DNA of 64,000 nt from Apostichopus japonicus (Eukaryota > Echinodermata > Holothuroidea > Aspidochirotida > Stichopodidae), in the NCBI RefSeq assembly GCF_037975245.1, contig NC_092572.1, forward strand, positions 23,916,489-23,980,488, written 5' to 3'. Within the stretch, counting starts at the first letter, position 1. Every line of letters begins with the position of its first letter. The position numbers and the translations under genes were made by a program. Positions 50,683 through 58,010 of this stretch are shown here, in pieces. The notes under the pieces are model-generated. The model was given only the letters and a program-made list of their open reading frames with translations. It was not told the origin of the DNA and ran no database searches.

Positions 50683-50778
50683 GTCACCTTCATGAATAAA
50701 CAATGATAAATAAGAATAAAACTACATTGAAAATATTCATACTTACGGGGAGAGTTTCAGTACATTCTTGCTGGCCAT
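18157..50778 (-). CDS. Gene B: beta-propeller / DED-like / ZU5-UPA / death-domain adaptor (complete)
   Basis: Ten coding exons in transcript order: 50778-50747, 42398-41618, 38868-38664, 29844-29785, 28556-28206, 24199-23970, 23770-23627, 20614-20471, 19093-19037, 18408-18157. Lengths sum to 2256 nt, divisible by three, giving 751 aa and a TGA stop. Domain order is propeller (about residues 12-271), DED-like (272-339), short linker, ZU5 (about 360-476), UPA region (about 477-649), linker, DD (about 669-746). Two death folds in one chain recall FADD, and ZU5-UPA-DD recalls UNC5/PIDD. No signal peptide or membrane segment is seen, so a cytosolic protein is likely. It is a tandem duplicate of gene A on the same strand. 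Confidence 0.85.
19037..19093 (-). CDS. Gene B exon 9: short linker before the death domain
   Basis: The exon is 57 nt, encoding VDQSTGEILDRKVPDSILK, between TCTTTCTACAG and AAG|GTATTT. Phase 0 on both sides fits the death-domain exon. Confidence 0.75.
20471..20614 (-). CDS. Gene B exon 8: end of UPA region
   Basis: The exon is 144 nt, phase 0 to 0, starting EISWQSIAGSEDRLVSFVL after TTCTTCTTGTAG and ending LKLK|GTTCGT. The rare GTTCGT donor context is shared with gene A. Confidence 0.77.
20680..23049. repeat. Satellite-carrying repeat element, copy 2 (in gene B intron 7)
   Basis: This is orthologous in position to copy 1, with the same CAAGAGCCCAAGGGCACTGT start. It has about one extra internal unit compared with copy 1 and has lost the terminal GGTTCCTT..GCAAGGAACC block near 23050, where copy 1 keeps it. 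Confidence 0.8.
23243..23491. mobile_element. Hairpin-type MITE (unit B)
   Basis: A 249-bp counterpart of the unit A hairpin at 3909-4158, with the same arms. Insertion therefore preceded the gene duplication. Confidence 0.62.
23627..23770 (-). CDS. Gene B exon 7: UPA-region exon
   Basis: The exon is 144 nt, phase 0 to 0, acceptor TTTTCATTTCAG, donor AAAAG|GTAAAT. It encodes MLELNPDMKPAKKLKLKF and then ISFNGTDPGNTWAIEQDKP. It is nearly identical to gene A exon 7, with a better donor. Confidence 0.8.
23970..24199 (-). CDS. Gene B exon 6: UPA domain, first part
   Basis: The exon is 230 nt, phase 1 to 0, ending CCAAAT|GTAAATTC. It contains CTVRLLGFCWVKI and YYEDIPECGEPN; the EC pair is absent in gene A (a 6-nt indel). 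GFC again occupies the HFS position. Confidence 0.78.
25359..27810. repeat. Insertion in gene B intron 5 bracketed by an ~85-bp direct repeat
   Basis: The segment TTGTTCTTGAATAGCTAAAA through ATACAAGATAATTTCATACTTA at about 25359-25443 recurs at about 27723-27810, while unit A has it once (about 6028-6115). The right copy is the closer match to unit A. Between them lie about 540 bp of unmatched, GT-rich sequence (25444-25984) and a 1723-bp element. Confidence 0.7.
25985..27707. mobile_element. 1723-bp DNA element with CAGGCGCGTATCCAGG termini
   Basis: The left end CAGGCGCGTATCCAGG at 25985 is the inverse of the right end CCTGGATACGCGCCTG ending at 27707, and AAAAT flanks both sides. Subterminal GCGCCCCCCGGGT is also inverted. 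Inside, a ~105-bp block ending CGCTTAGATAG occurs twice (about 26548-26664 and 27560-27665), suggesting a nested relative. There is a purine tract at 26035-26175. No transposase frame; non-autonomous, superfamily uncertain. Confidence 0.75.
28206..28556 (-). CDS. Gene B exon 5: ZU5 domain
   Basis: The exon is 351 nt, with the same boundaries as gene A exon 5. Only about three residues of 116 differ (EERNIQVKIIPP against EEHNIQVKMVPP). The ZU5 landmarks GGLLQIP, FPPNAV and LPNGLQL are intact. Confidence 0.88.
29085..29500. repeat. Two-copy ~200-bp tandem repeat in intron 4 (unit B)
   Basis: Counterpart of 7385-7805, with the same block order and a short deletion in the second copy. Confidence 0.6.
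29785..29844 (-). CDS. Gene B exon 4: short linker
   Basis: The exon is 60 nt, phase 1 to 1: acceptor CTTTTGTAG, donor GAAGAAG|GTGGGTAC. It encodes SEGSKSSIKRPSSTYLKHEE, a basic/Ser-rich linker that could be a phosphorylation target (inference). It lacks the YIPEEEE repeats of gene A. Confidence 0.66.
30150..30267 (-). pseudogene. Partial duplicate of the ZU5 exon start (unit B), split by a transposon
   Basis: Equivalent of 8720-8830 in unit A. The acceptor-like sequence before GGTACC is kept, but the frame after it closes quickly. The remainder of this duplicate continues at 38148 beyond the 7.9-kb insertion. Confidence 0.55.
30272..38143. mobile_element. 7872-bp TTAA-flanked element with terminal inverted repeats
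   Basis: The left end AAGCACACTCTCAGCTAGGA (30272) and the right end, reading in inverse AGGCACACTCTCAGCTAGGA (38143), form ~25-bp inverted repeats. TTAA flanks both sides (30268-30271, 38144-38147), and unit A shows the uninterrupted site near 8840. TTAA targets are used by Kolobok and piggyBac superfamilies. The interior has no reading frame above 95 codons that I recognise, so it is non-autonomous or decayed. Confidence 0.85.
31979..32256. mobile_element. 278-bp MITE nested in the 7.9-kb element
   Basis: Ends carry GTGGCTATTCTGACGACTAG and its inverse at 32216-32252, with an inner CGACTAGTCG palindrome in each arm. A 9-bp duplication TAATTTAAA flanks it (31970-31978, 32257-32265). The centre repeats GCGCAGTAAAG / GCATGTAG-like blocks and CCTAACC runs. 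Confidence 0.78.
38664..38868 (-). CDS. Gene B exon 3: death-effector-like (DED) fold
   Basis: The exon is 205 nt, identical in length and phase to gene A exon 3. It encodes EMTRSDSENLANFF and DLLVELENKGIIQ. About 11 of 68 residues differ from gene A, mostly conservative. Its upstream intron carries family-2 repeats; its downstream intron contains the 7.9-kb TTAA element. Confidence 0.7.
39260..39950. repeat. Family-2 repeat block (unit B)
   Basis: Counterpart of 10380-10633 plus 12011-12370, here uninterrupted, with GGGCACATCTAC, CCCATTAAGCCCCAGGCC and TGAATATTAATAAGGTAAAC units. Confidence 0.62.
40640..41540. repeat. Degenerate ~225-bp tandem array in intron 2 (unit B)
   Basis: Counterpart of 13150-14060, with the CACACAGTGTG palindromes at about 40706, 40935 and 41170. 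Confidence 0.62.
41618..42398 (-). CDS. Gene B exon 2: beta-propeller domain
   Basis: The exon is 781 nt (260 codons plus one base), acceptor TTTCCATTGCAG, donor TTG|GTAAGTAC. It has the same strand-rich blocks as gene A, but about a quarter of residues differ and there are several in-frame indels, making it ten residues shorter. Differences cluster between conserved strands. Confidence 0.86.
42790..45046. other. Unit B-specific intron 1 insert, left part; nothing identified
   Basis: Unit A intron 1 is 551 bp; here homology breaks at about 42790. The sequence has a family-2 fragment near 44330-44400 but no gene or clear transposon ends. Confidence 0.5.
45408..45548 (+). pseudogene. THAP zinc-finger fragment of a transposase
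   Basis: The frame opens MPVRCVVG, then one base is missing; the continuing frame reads GC, and later AISLHPWLKDEKKH, before a stop. The MPxRCVVxGC start and the SLH-P block are the N-terminal landmarks of THAP domains. The frameshift and stop make it non-functional. Confidence 0.6.
47620..47894 (-). pseudogene. P2X7R-like accessory protein fragment of the transposon
   Basis: The ATG at 47894 opens MADPEPNAATEV and stops after about 25 codons. A shifted frame then encodes an acidic stretch with EPYQFEP and ends at donor ACGTG|GTAAGAAT. The EPYxFEP motif is typical of invertebrate proteins annotated as P2X7R-like, which I associate with multicopy transposon-linked families (from memory, not verified). 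The frame break suggests decay. Confidence 0.45.
48028..48045. promoter_or_regulatory. Paired CRE palindromes upstream of the transposon minus-strand gene
   Basis: Two perfect TGACGTCA sites at 48028-48035 and 48038-48045 start 10 bp apart, about 135 bp upstream of the minus-strand ATG. A third lies at 45233-45240 near the other end. TGACGTCA is the CREB/ATF consensus. Confidence 0.5.
48289..49148. mobile_element. 860-bp Harbinger-like non-autonomous element
   Basis: The left end GGCCACGAGAATGAAAGTTA and its inverse at the right end give inverted repeats of about 32 bp, flanked by TTA on both sides (48286-48288, 49149-49151). A 3-bp TWA duplication is typical of PIF/Harbinger. No transposase frame. 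Confidence 0.72.
49245..49600. repeat. Two-copy ~195-bp tandem repeat
   Basis: CATCAAACAAACTTACCCTG and AAGCTATCTGAACACCAGTA recur as ATCAAACAAACTTATCATGG and AAGCTACCTGAACACCAGTA about 195 bp later. Confidence 0.6.
50619..50677. repeat. (TA)n microsatellite near gene B exon 1
   Basis: About 59 bp of nearly pure TA. It marks the right junction of the intron 1 insert relative to unit A. Confidence 0.9.
50747..50778 (-). CDS. Gene B exon 1 (start exon)
   Basis: The ATG at 50778-50776 starts MASKNVLKLSP and ends at CCCC|GTAAGTATG. An in-frame TAA lies about 40 nt upstream inside the same exon, supporting this ATG. The exon probably extends to 50825, where there is a TTCTTTTCCAG acceptor, implying an upstream noncoding exon that I could not locate. 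Confidence 0.78.
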
Positions 50779-51629
50779 CGTCTTTGATTTTGGGTGCAGA
50801 TATTCAATTTGTTATAGATTCAGATCTGGAAAAGAAATACATGTTTACAAAATTAAAAGGACTGCATTTGTCGGTTCATTGGATCTTGGTCGCCAATAAC
50901 TATTTATAACTAAATGACTATCTATATTTAACTAAAATTCATAACTGCAGTTTTGTGCCTTACCACATCTGCCTGAGTTAATGCAATTGGTTGGGATGTG
51001 AGTGGGGCGTGTATGGGGAGATGGTTACACTGTACCAAAACTGATCGTGAAAAAGAAAAGCTTTGTATGTAACCAAACTTTTATGTTGATATTAGTTACA
51101 GCATTTGTATGCATTTGTGTATGATGTGATGGTATTATGAAATGTTATTAGAGAAACAATGTACAGTAAAGGCAATTCATACACATGGATATTACAATTC
51201 CACAATGCAAGTTACCAGTATATTGACCCTCCTTGGTTCCTGTCTTCATGTCAACCCCACCCCCACCCCCTCTCTCACTCATTTGATGAACAATACAACA
51301 AGACTCTCTCACATACTATCCATACTTGCTACAATGTAACAAATGGTGGCAGACTGTATATTTACGTATCTTGTTTATACTCCTGTAGGGTTCAGTTACC
51401 ATGGAAACAAACTGCATAAATTATGACACAGATGAGAAGCTTTAATATTTATGTTGATAAATAAGCATTAATATTCTTCGATTTAAATTTCCAGTAATAA
51501 ATTCAAAACTTATGTGCTAAATAGAAAACATGTTGGGAATCAACGCAGTCCGCTATGACATCATCACTATGGCTCATAAAGTTTGAAGTACGGGAATCTT
51601 GAATTTGAGAGACCTCGTAACCTGTGATA

Positions 51630-52736
51630 TTTCATGTCAATACAAATGCATTCAAACAATGTAGTTATTCTCGTTTACAACACTATCAGCTATTTTGTTT
51701 TTTGGTCATTCACATAGTGTTTTAATAAATCAAATTTTCTTGCAATCTTGCTATGTAATCAACTTAATCATCCTGGATATTCTTGACTTGGAATATAGTT
51801 AACCAACAGTTTACCTCATTTTGTCCTTATACCTCATTTGATCACGTGACATTTGCAATTTTACAATAATAAATGCAGTGTAGACATGTGGTCTGCAATA
51901 CTTGCTTATTTTTAAAGGATTCAGTCGTATATTATTTGGTATATGAATAATGGCAACAATGCTGTTTAGGTTATTTGACCTTTGACCACCAACCCTATGA
52001 TGACATTAGACATGCAGGCACTACATCCAATACCCATGTACACACCCAGCAAGTTTGAAGCAATCGATCTTACGGTTTATTAGTTTTGATTCACACACAT
52101 ACACGAACACACATTACTTATTGACCCCCCACTTCAAAGATGTAAGTCTATCCTATGTTCTTTTGCTACCCTATGTTACCCCCCCCCCCCCCATTAAGTA
52201 AAACCAACTCGTCAGGTTTTATTTTAGTACCTTAAAGGGGTGTGAGGTGGACAGCAACTTTAGTTATATAATTCTTCCAAAAATTTACTAGTGATTACAA
52301 TTTCTCATCGTCAGTACACTCCGTTTAGGGATAAGATTATAAGAAAGCTATATTGCCTGAAGTAAAGGAATTAAACAAACATTTAATACTCCCACACTTC
52401 ATTTCTTTATTTGTCCACACACCTTAAGATACTCCATACCCCATTGTACAAGTCAAATAATTACACACGGTTTTACTAAAGCACTGCTGTGCAACATTAC
52501 ACGTCACTGGTTACCACAGAAATTATTCATCAGATGAAAGCCCAATTTAGGCTTTGTGAAGTAGTGCCATTTGAGTAAGATCATTGAACTGTGAAACAAT
52601 TGCACCATTGGGGATTCCCAAATGTTGCAACCTAAGCTCAGAGTTATGGAACTACTTCTAATTACTAAATTTAATCACTTTAAAGTTTTGCAGAAAATTC
52701 TCGAATGGTTTACTGAAAAAAGAAATATATTTGAAC

Positions 52737-52740
<4 letters not shown>
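51630..52740. other. Unique flank upstream of the duplication; nothing identified
   Basis: This holds the presumed upstream region of gene B past the duplicated part. A short family-2-like fragment lies near 51960-52100 and a poly-C run at about 52180-52193. No exon or promoter could be supported. Confidence 0.45.

Positions 52741-52817
<77 letters not shown>
52741..52817. repeat. Long (TA)n microsatellite
   Basis: About 75 bp of uninterrupted TA followed by TTTATTTATTTATTTA. The 135-codon plus-strand frame over it is an artefact of translating TA repeats (YIYIYI). Confidence 0.92.
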
Positions 52818-52820
<3 letters not shown>

Positions 52821-52907
52821 TTATTTATTTACACACACAGACACATACAAGACATTCTTTGAAACACAAACCAGCAATGGGAACACTGGCCATGTTATTC
52901 TTCTTAA

Positions 52908-55186
52908 CAAGAGCCCAAGGGCACTGTGGTTCCTTGCTTGGGGTATATGACAATACACATAATATTATCAAGCAAGATTGGGCTCAAATAGTCCAAGTAA
53001 TTGTGGTCCTACATGTTCCCATAAAGTAACCAACACTATAGCCAACACTTTTGTGATCACAAATGTGATCGGATTTTGGATCAAAAGGCACTTTTGAGAT
53101 CTAAATATGGCGTCGAAAATGTAAGAAATATAATAGACCTACAAGCGTGTCAACAGATATGATAACATTGGTGACCTCAGATGACATGACCTTTAAGTTT
53201 CAAAATGTTCCACCACCCTGTTCACAACTTGTCCCAAAATATCAACCATGTCACACCTTGGCATTGAGATTAAATTGCATTAAATTAAAAAAAATTAACT
53301 TTGAACTTGTATACATAACTTCTCACACAAAGGTCACCCGAAGGTCAACCAATTAACATTTTTGATCGGTGAGACCTAAAGAGAGCATGACTGTAAAAAT
53401 TCAAACATTTTTTCTTTGCCCATTTTCTCCCCCCAAAATAATACTTTTTTAACATTAGCTGACCTTTGGTGACGTTGGACCACATGACCGTTAAGTTTGA
53501 AAATATTTCCCTATACCATTTGCAACTTGTCCAAAAAAATAAACCTTGTCACACCTTGGCACTGGGAGTTATTGCATTAAATGTGTGAAAATTAACTTTG
53601 ACCTCATATAACTTCGCACATGAAGGCCACATGGGGGTCAACCCATTAACATTTATGATCAGAAGGTACCTTTAACATCTGAAAATAGCATCGAAACTGT
53701 AAAAATCCACAAAACACGAAAAGGTCAAAAGAGGTCAAATTGAGGTCAAGGGTCATCCAGATGCGGGTCGACAATTGGATTACATTGAAGCAACTCCCAA
53801 CCCTAACGGACAATTTGTTCTCAAGTTATCACAAAAATACTAGTTTTTTATCATTAATTGACCTTTGGTGACCTCTGATCACATGACCCTTAAGTTTGAA
53901 AATATTCCCCTATACCATTTGCAACTACTTTAAAAATATCAACCTTGTCACAACTTGGAACTGGGAGTTATTGCATTAAATGTCTGAAAATTAACTTTGA
54001 CCTCATATAACTCTGCACACGAAGGTCACATGGGGGTCAACCTATCGACATTTATGATCAGAAGGTACCTTTAACATCTGAAAATAGCATCGAAACTGTA
54101 AAAATCCACAAAACACGAAAAGGTCACCAGAGGTCAAATTGAGGTCAAGGGTCACCCAGATGCGGGTCGACAATTGGATTACATTAAAGCAACTCCCAAC
54201 CCTAACGGACAATTTGTTCTCAAGTTACCGCAAAAATACTAGTTTTTTAACATTAATTGACCTTTGGTGACCTCGGATCACATGACCGTTAAGTTTGAAA
54301 ATATTCCCCTATACCATTTGCAACTTGTCCAAAAATATCAACCATGTCACACCTTGGAACTGGGAGTTGTTGCATTAAATGTCTGAAAATTAACTTTGAC
54401 CTTGTATAACTTCGCACACGAAGGTCACACTGGTGTCAACCAATTGACATTTTTGATCCGAAGGTACCTTTGATATCCAAATCTAGCATCAAAACCAAAC
54501 ATTTCCTTCTTTGCTCATTTCCTCCCAAAATAAGCACATTTTTTCTAATGTGACCTTTGACCTTTTGACCTTGGTTTCAGATGTAGTTTGATCTCCTGAT
54601 TCCAAAAAAACAAAACGACAAGTCTGTACAACCATCCTAACTCCGACCAAAAAACTTTGACCCCATATAACTTCGCACATAAAGGTCACACGGGGTCAAC
54701 CTATTGACATTTATGATCAGAAGGTACCTTTGACATCTGAAAATAGCATCAAAACTGTAAAAATCCACAAAAACACGTAAAGGTCACCAGAGGTCAAATT
54801 GAGGTCAAGGGTCACCCAGATGCGGGTCGACAATTGGATACCATTGAAGCAATTCCCAACCCTAACGGACATTTCGTTCTCAAGTTATCGCAAAAATACT
54901 AGTTTTTTATCATTAATTGACCTTTGGTGACCTCGGATCACATGACCGTTAAGTTTGAAAATGCTCCCCTAACCAGTTCACAACTTGTCCCAAAATATCA
55001 ATCTTGTCGCACATTGGCACTGGGAGTTATTGCAGTTTTAATATTTTCGGTTTTTGGACCATAACTGACCTTTGTGGGCACCAGAAACAATAGGGCACAC
55101 CTTCTCCATATGGCGGATCTATAGTCCAAGTTTGGCCTCAATCCAACATTCCCTTATTCTTTTTGCTAAAGCAAGGAACCAAAAAC
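52908..55186. repeat. Satellite-carrying repeat element, copy 3
   Basis: A full copy with both termini: CAAGAGCCCAAGGGCACTGT, GGTTCCTTGC at left and GCAAGGAACCAAAAAC at right. Its interior has about five ~300-bp units that are more alike than those in copies 1 and 2, suggesting recent homogenisation. The paralogous locus at about 57090 lacks it, so insertion at this site is recent. Confidence 0.8.
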
Positions 55187-55504
55187 AACACAGCAACAAC
55201 AACTAATAATGAAGACGACAACATTTAATATGAAACATATACCTCTGGTGGCCTTAATTGATCTCCAATATGTCGTCAAATCTACTCAGGCCATAACAAA
55301 ATGAAATAGGTCTATATTTAAAACAATTTAACAAAATGTTAACAAAAGTATGTTAACGTGTCCTCGGCAAAATTTTGTAACTGAATGAAATTGATAAAAT
55401 AATGCAGACTTCTATTTTGGTTTAGGCTATACTTACTGACAGTTACAGTTTGCTGGCGTGACTTATCTGTATGCCTGGTATCGTTTGGATGTATGTATTG
55501 GTCA

Positions 55505-55640
55505 AGATGGTGCACTAGACTGGTGTTGTATCAGTACAGATGGTGCACTAGGCTGGTGTTGTATTGGTAACAGATGGTGCACTAGGCTGGTGATGTATCG
55601 GTACAAACGGTGCACTAGGCTGGTGACTGGTGACAAATGT
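55505..55640. repeat. 33-36-bp minisatellite
   Basis: Four units of the form GATGGTGCACTAGGCTGGTG, then TTGTATCGGTACA. C2 has only about one and a half units (57455-57515), so copy number differs between paralogues. Confidence 0.8.
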
Positions 55641-56424
55641 AGGGATCCACTAACAAGAGAGAACACACTTAAGTCTGCTGGTAAGAGGAACAACGTGATT
55701 GAACCAAGAGGCAGCTCGAAACTTGTTAAAATAAATTTGCAAACTGTTTAATTAAGCAGATTAATTTTAACAGGTCTTACTAGCACGGTCTACGAAAGAG
55801 GAACTAACTAGCAAGGTCGGTTACACCCAAACTAAAGCTAGGGTTCGGTGAGCATTTTGAATGAGTGAGGGTTATTGCCATATATAGCCATTGTAAATCA
55901 TTTCGAGGTGAAAAATATGTTTGTTCTACGCGTGAATACGGACCGTAACAAGCAAAATGCCCAGTCTTTAGCATTCAAGGAGTAACTTACAAAATATAGA
56001 ACATAATAAAAGCCCACGCGCTAATCACATGATATGCAGGGAGGAAGTAGCAGTAACTGGTAAGAAAGTGTCGCATTCTAGCTAAAGAAGTCAACAAGTA
56101 ACACTGTAGTTGCATTATGATCAGAGTGTGGTTGAGTCCTTGCCCACTTTGCATCTTCTGCTTGTCGTCTGAGGCCAGATAATAAATAACAGGTTCCTCA
56201 AACGTTTACATTGTATGAAAAAAACTCATCAATTGTTGTCTAGTAACAGATGTGTAATTATTTTATTTATTTATTTAACCTTCTCTTGTTGCTTGCTGTA
56301 TACTTTGAGACATATACATGGAAAATGTGTGTGTATTTTGGGGAGAGTGGAGAAAAGTTATATATAATAACCAAGTACATTTTAAAACTGATAGGACCAA
56401 GTTTTGTGCTCATAATTACTAAGA

Positions 56425-56960
56425 TGCAGTAGGCCTTGTGAACTATGTCACCAGGTTACCATGAAAGTACTTTTACATATTTGTGTTAAATATAACATAA
56501 GGCCTAAGAGAAGTTAAGATTATCTGCTACCATAATGAGATGATTAGTATAATCTAGACCTTATTAAATATTGAAATTAAAGTATTGTAATGGACTTTAT
56601 GAGAAATTGCCAAAATAGGATGGTATTGATATGAAAAGTTTTGATCTTGTGAAAAATATTTGTTGCCGATAGTCCACTGTAGAGGAAAGAGTTCTTGCAG
56701 CGCTCTGCATTGATTGATGATGACATCTCATAGAACAGGTGAAGATATATCTTTGTGTACCAAGAGGCAAGAAAGACTCATTGTATGCCTGGTGATTTAA
56801 CTAAGTACTAGTTAGAAATGAAATGACTACAGGAAAATTAAACAAGGAAGTTCTACAGACTAAGTCTACTACTGACTAACACTGACTTGGTCAGTAGAAA
56901 TATACGGTATAAATATGTAAAATGACATTCTTGATTCATGCAAATATATGTTGGTATGTG
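56425..56960. repeat. Dispersed duplicate of 60925-61330
   Basis: GAACTATGTCACCAGGTTAC through CTGACTTGGTCAGTAGAAAT matches 60925-61330 in the same orientation, with a ~130-bp internal deletion in the second copy. Confidence 0.7.
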
Positions 56961-57039
56961 TGTACGCATAAAACTATAGTGGCCTGTTGACTTATACACA
57001 CACACGCGTACACGCACACACATATATTAAATACAAGAA

Positions 57040-58010
57040 ATTCTATGAAACACAAACCAGCAATGGTAACACTGGCCATGTTATTCTTATTATCTATCAA
57101 CTAATAATGAAGACCACAACATTGAATGTGAAACATATCCCTCTAATGGCCTTAATTGATCTCCAATATGCCGTCAAATGTTGACACATTTTCAAATTGC
57201 CCTGACCAAGACATCATGATCTAAGAATTTCAAACTACTCACGCTCTACAAAAATTGGAAAAGGTCTATATTTAAAACAATTTAACAAAATGTTAACAAA
57301 AGTAGGTTAACGTGTCTACGGCAAACTTTTGTTAACCGACTCAAATAGATTAAATGATGCAGGCTACTATTTTGGTTTGGGCTATACTCACTGTCAGTTA
57401 CAGTTTGCTGGCGTGACTTATCTGTCTGGCTGGTATCGTTGGATGTATCGGTACAGATGTAGCATTAAGACTGGTGTTGTATCGGTATAGGTGGTGCACT
57501 AGACTGGTGACTGGTGACAAATATAGGGATCCACTAACAGGAGAGAACACACTTAAGTCTGCTGGTAGGAGGAACAAAGCGATTGAACCAAGAGGCAGCT
57601 CGAAACTTGTCAAAATGAATTAGCAAACTGTTGGAATGAGCAGGTTAATTTTGAACAGGTCTTACCAGCACGGTCTACGAAAGAGGAACTAAATAGCAAA
57701 GTCAGTTACACCCAAACTCAAGCTAGGGTTCGGTGAGCATTTTGAATGAGTGAGGGTTATTGCCATATATAGCCATTGTAAATCATTTCGAGGTAAACAA
57801 TATTTTTGTTCTCCACGTGAATACGGACCGTAACAAGCAAAATTCCCAGTCCTTATCATTCAGCGAGTAACCTACACAATATAGAACATAACAAAAGCCC
57901 ACGCGCTAATCACATGATATGCAGGGAGGAAGTAGCAATAACTGGTCCGAAAGTGTAGCATTCTAGCTAATGAAGTCAACAAGTAACACATGCAGTAGTT
58001 GCGTGATCAG
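57040..58010. repeat. Segmental duplication C2
   Basis: Counterpart of C1 without the satellite element; it preserves the empty site near 57090 (TTATTCTTATTATCTATCAA). Confidence 0.75.

Larger units (their letters stand above)
18157..51630. repeat. Tandem segmental duplication, unit B
   Basis: This is the second copy, expanded to about twice unit A by transposon insertions at 25444-27722, 30272-38143 and about 42790-50610, while collinear order is preserved. The right end of homology is near 51630, where sequence similarity to 16360 stops. Confidence 0.88.
52850..56160. repeat. Segmental duplication C1 (interrupted by satellite element copy 3)
   Basis: 52850-52905 and 55197-56110 match 57040-57090 and 57094-58000 in the same orientation at about 85-90% identity by eye, including GAAACACAAACCAGCAATGG and the GTAACAAGCAAAAT region. 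No gene recognised in either copy. Confidence 0.75.

Noticed and set aside
52622-53029. 135-codon plus-strand frame with a YIYIYI run
   Set aside because: It translates a (TA)n microsatellite and then the end of a repeat element; no protein signal outside the repeat.
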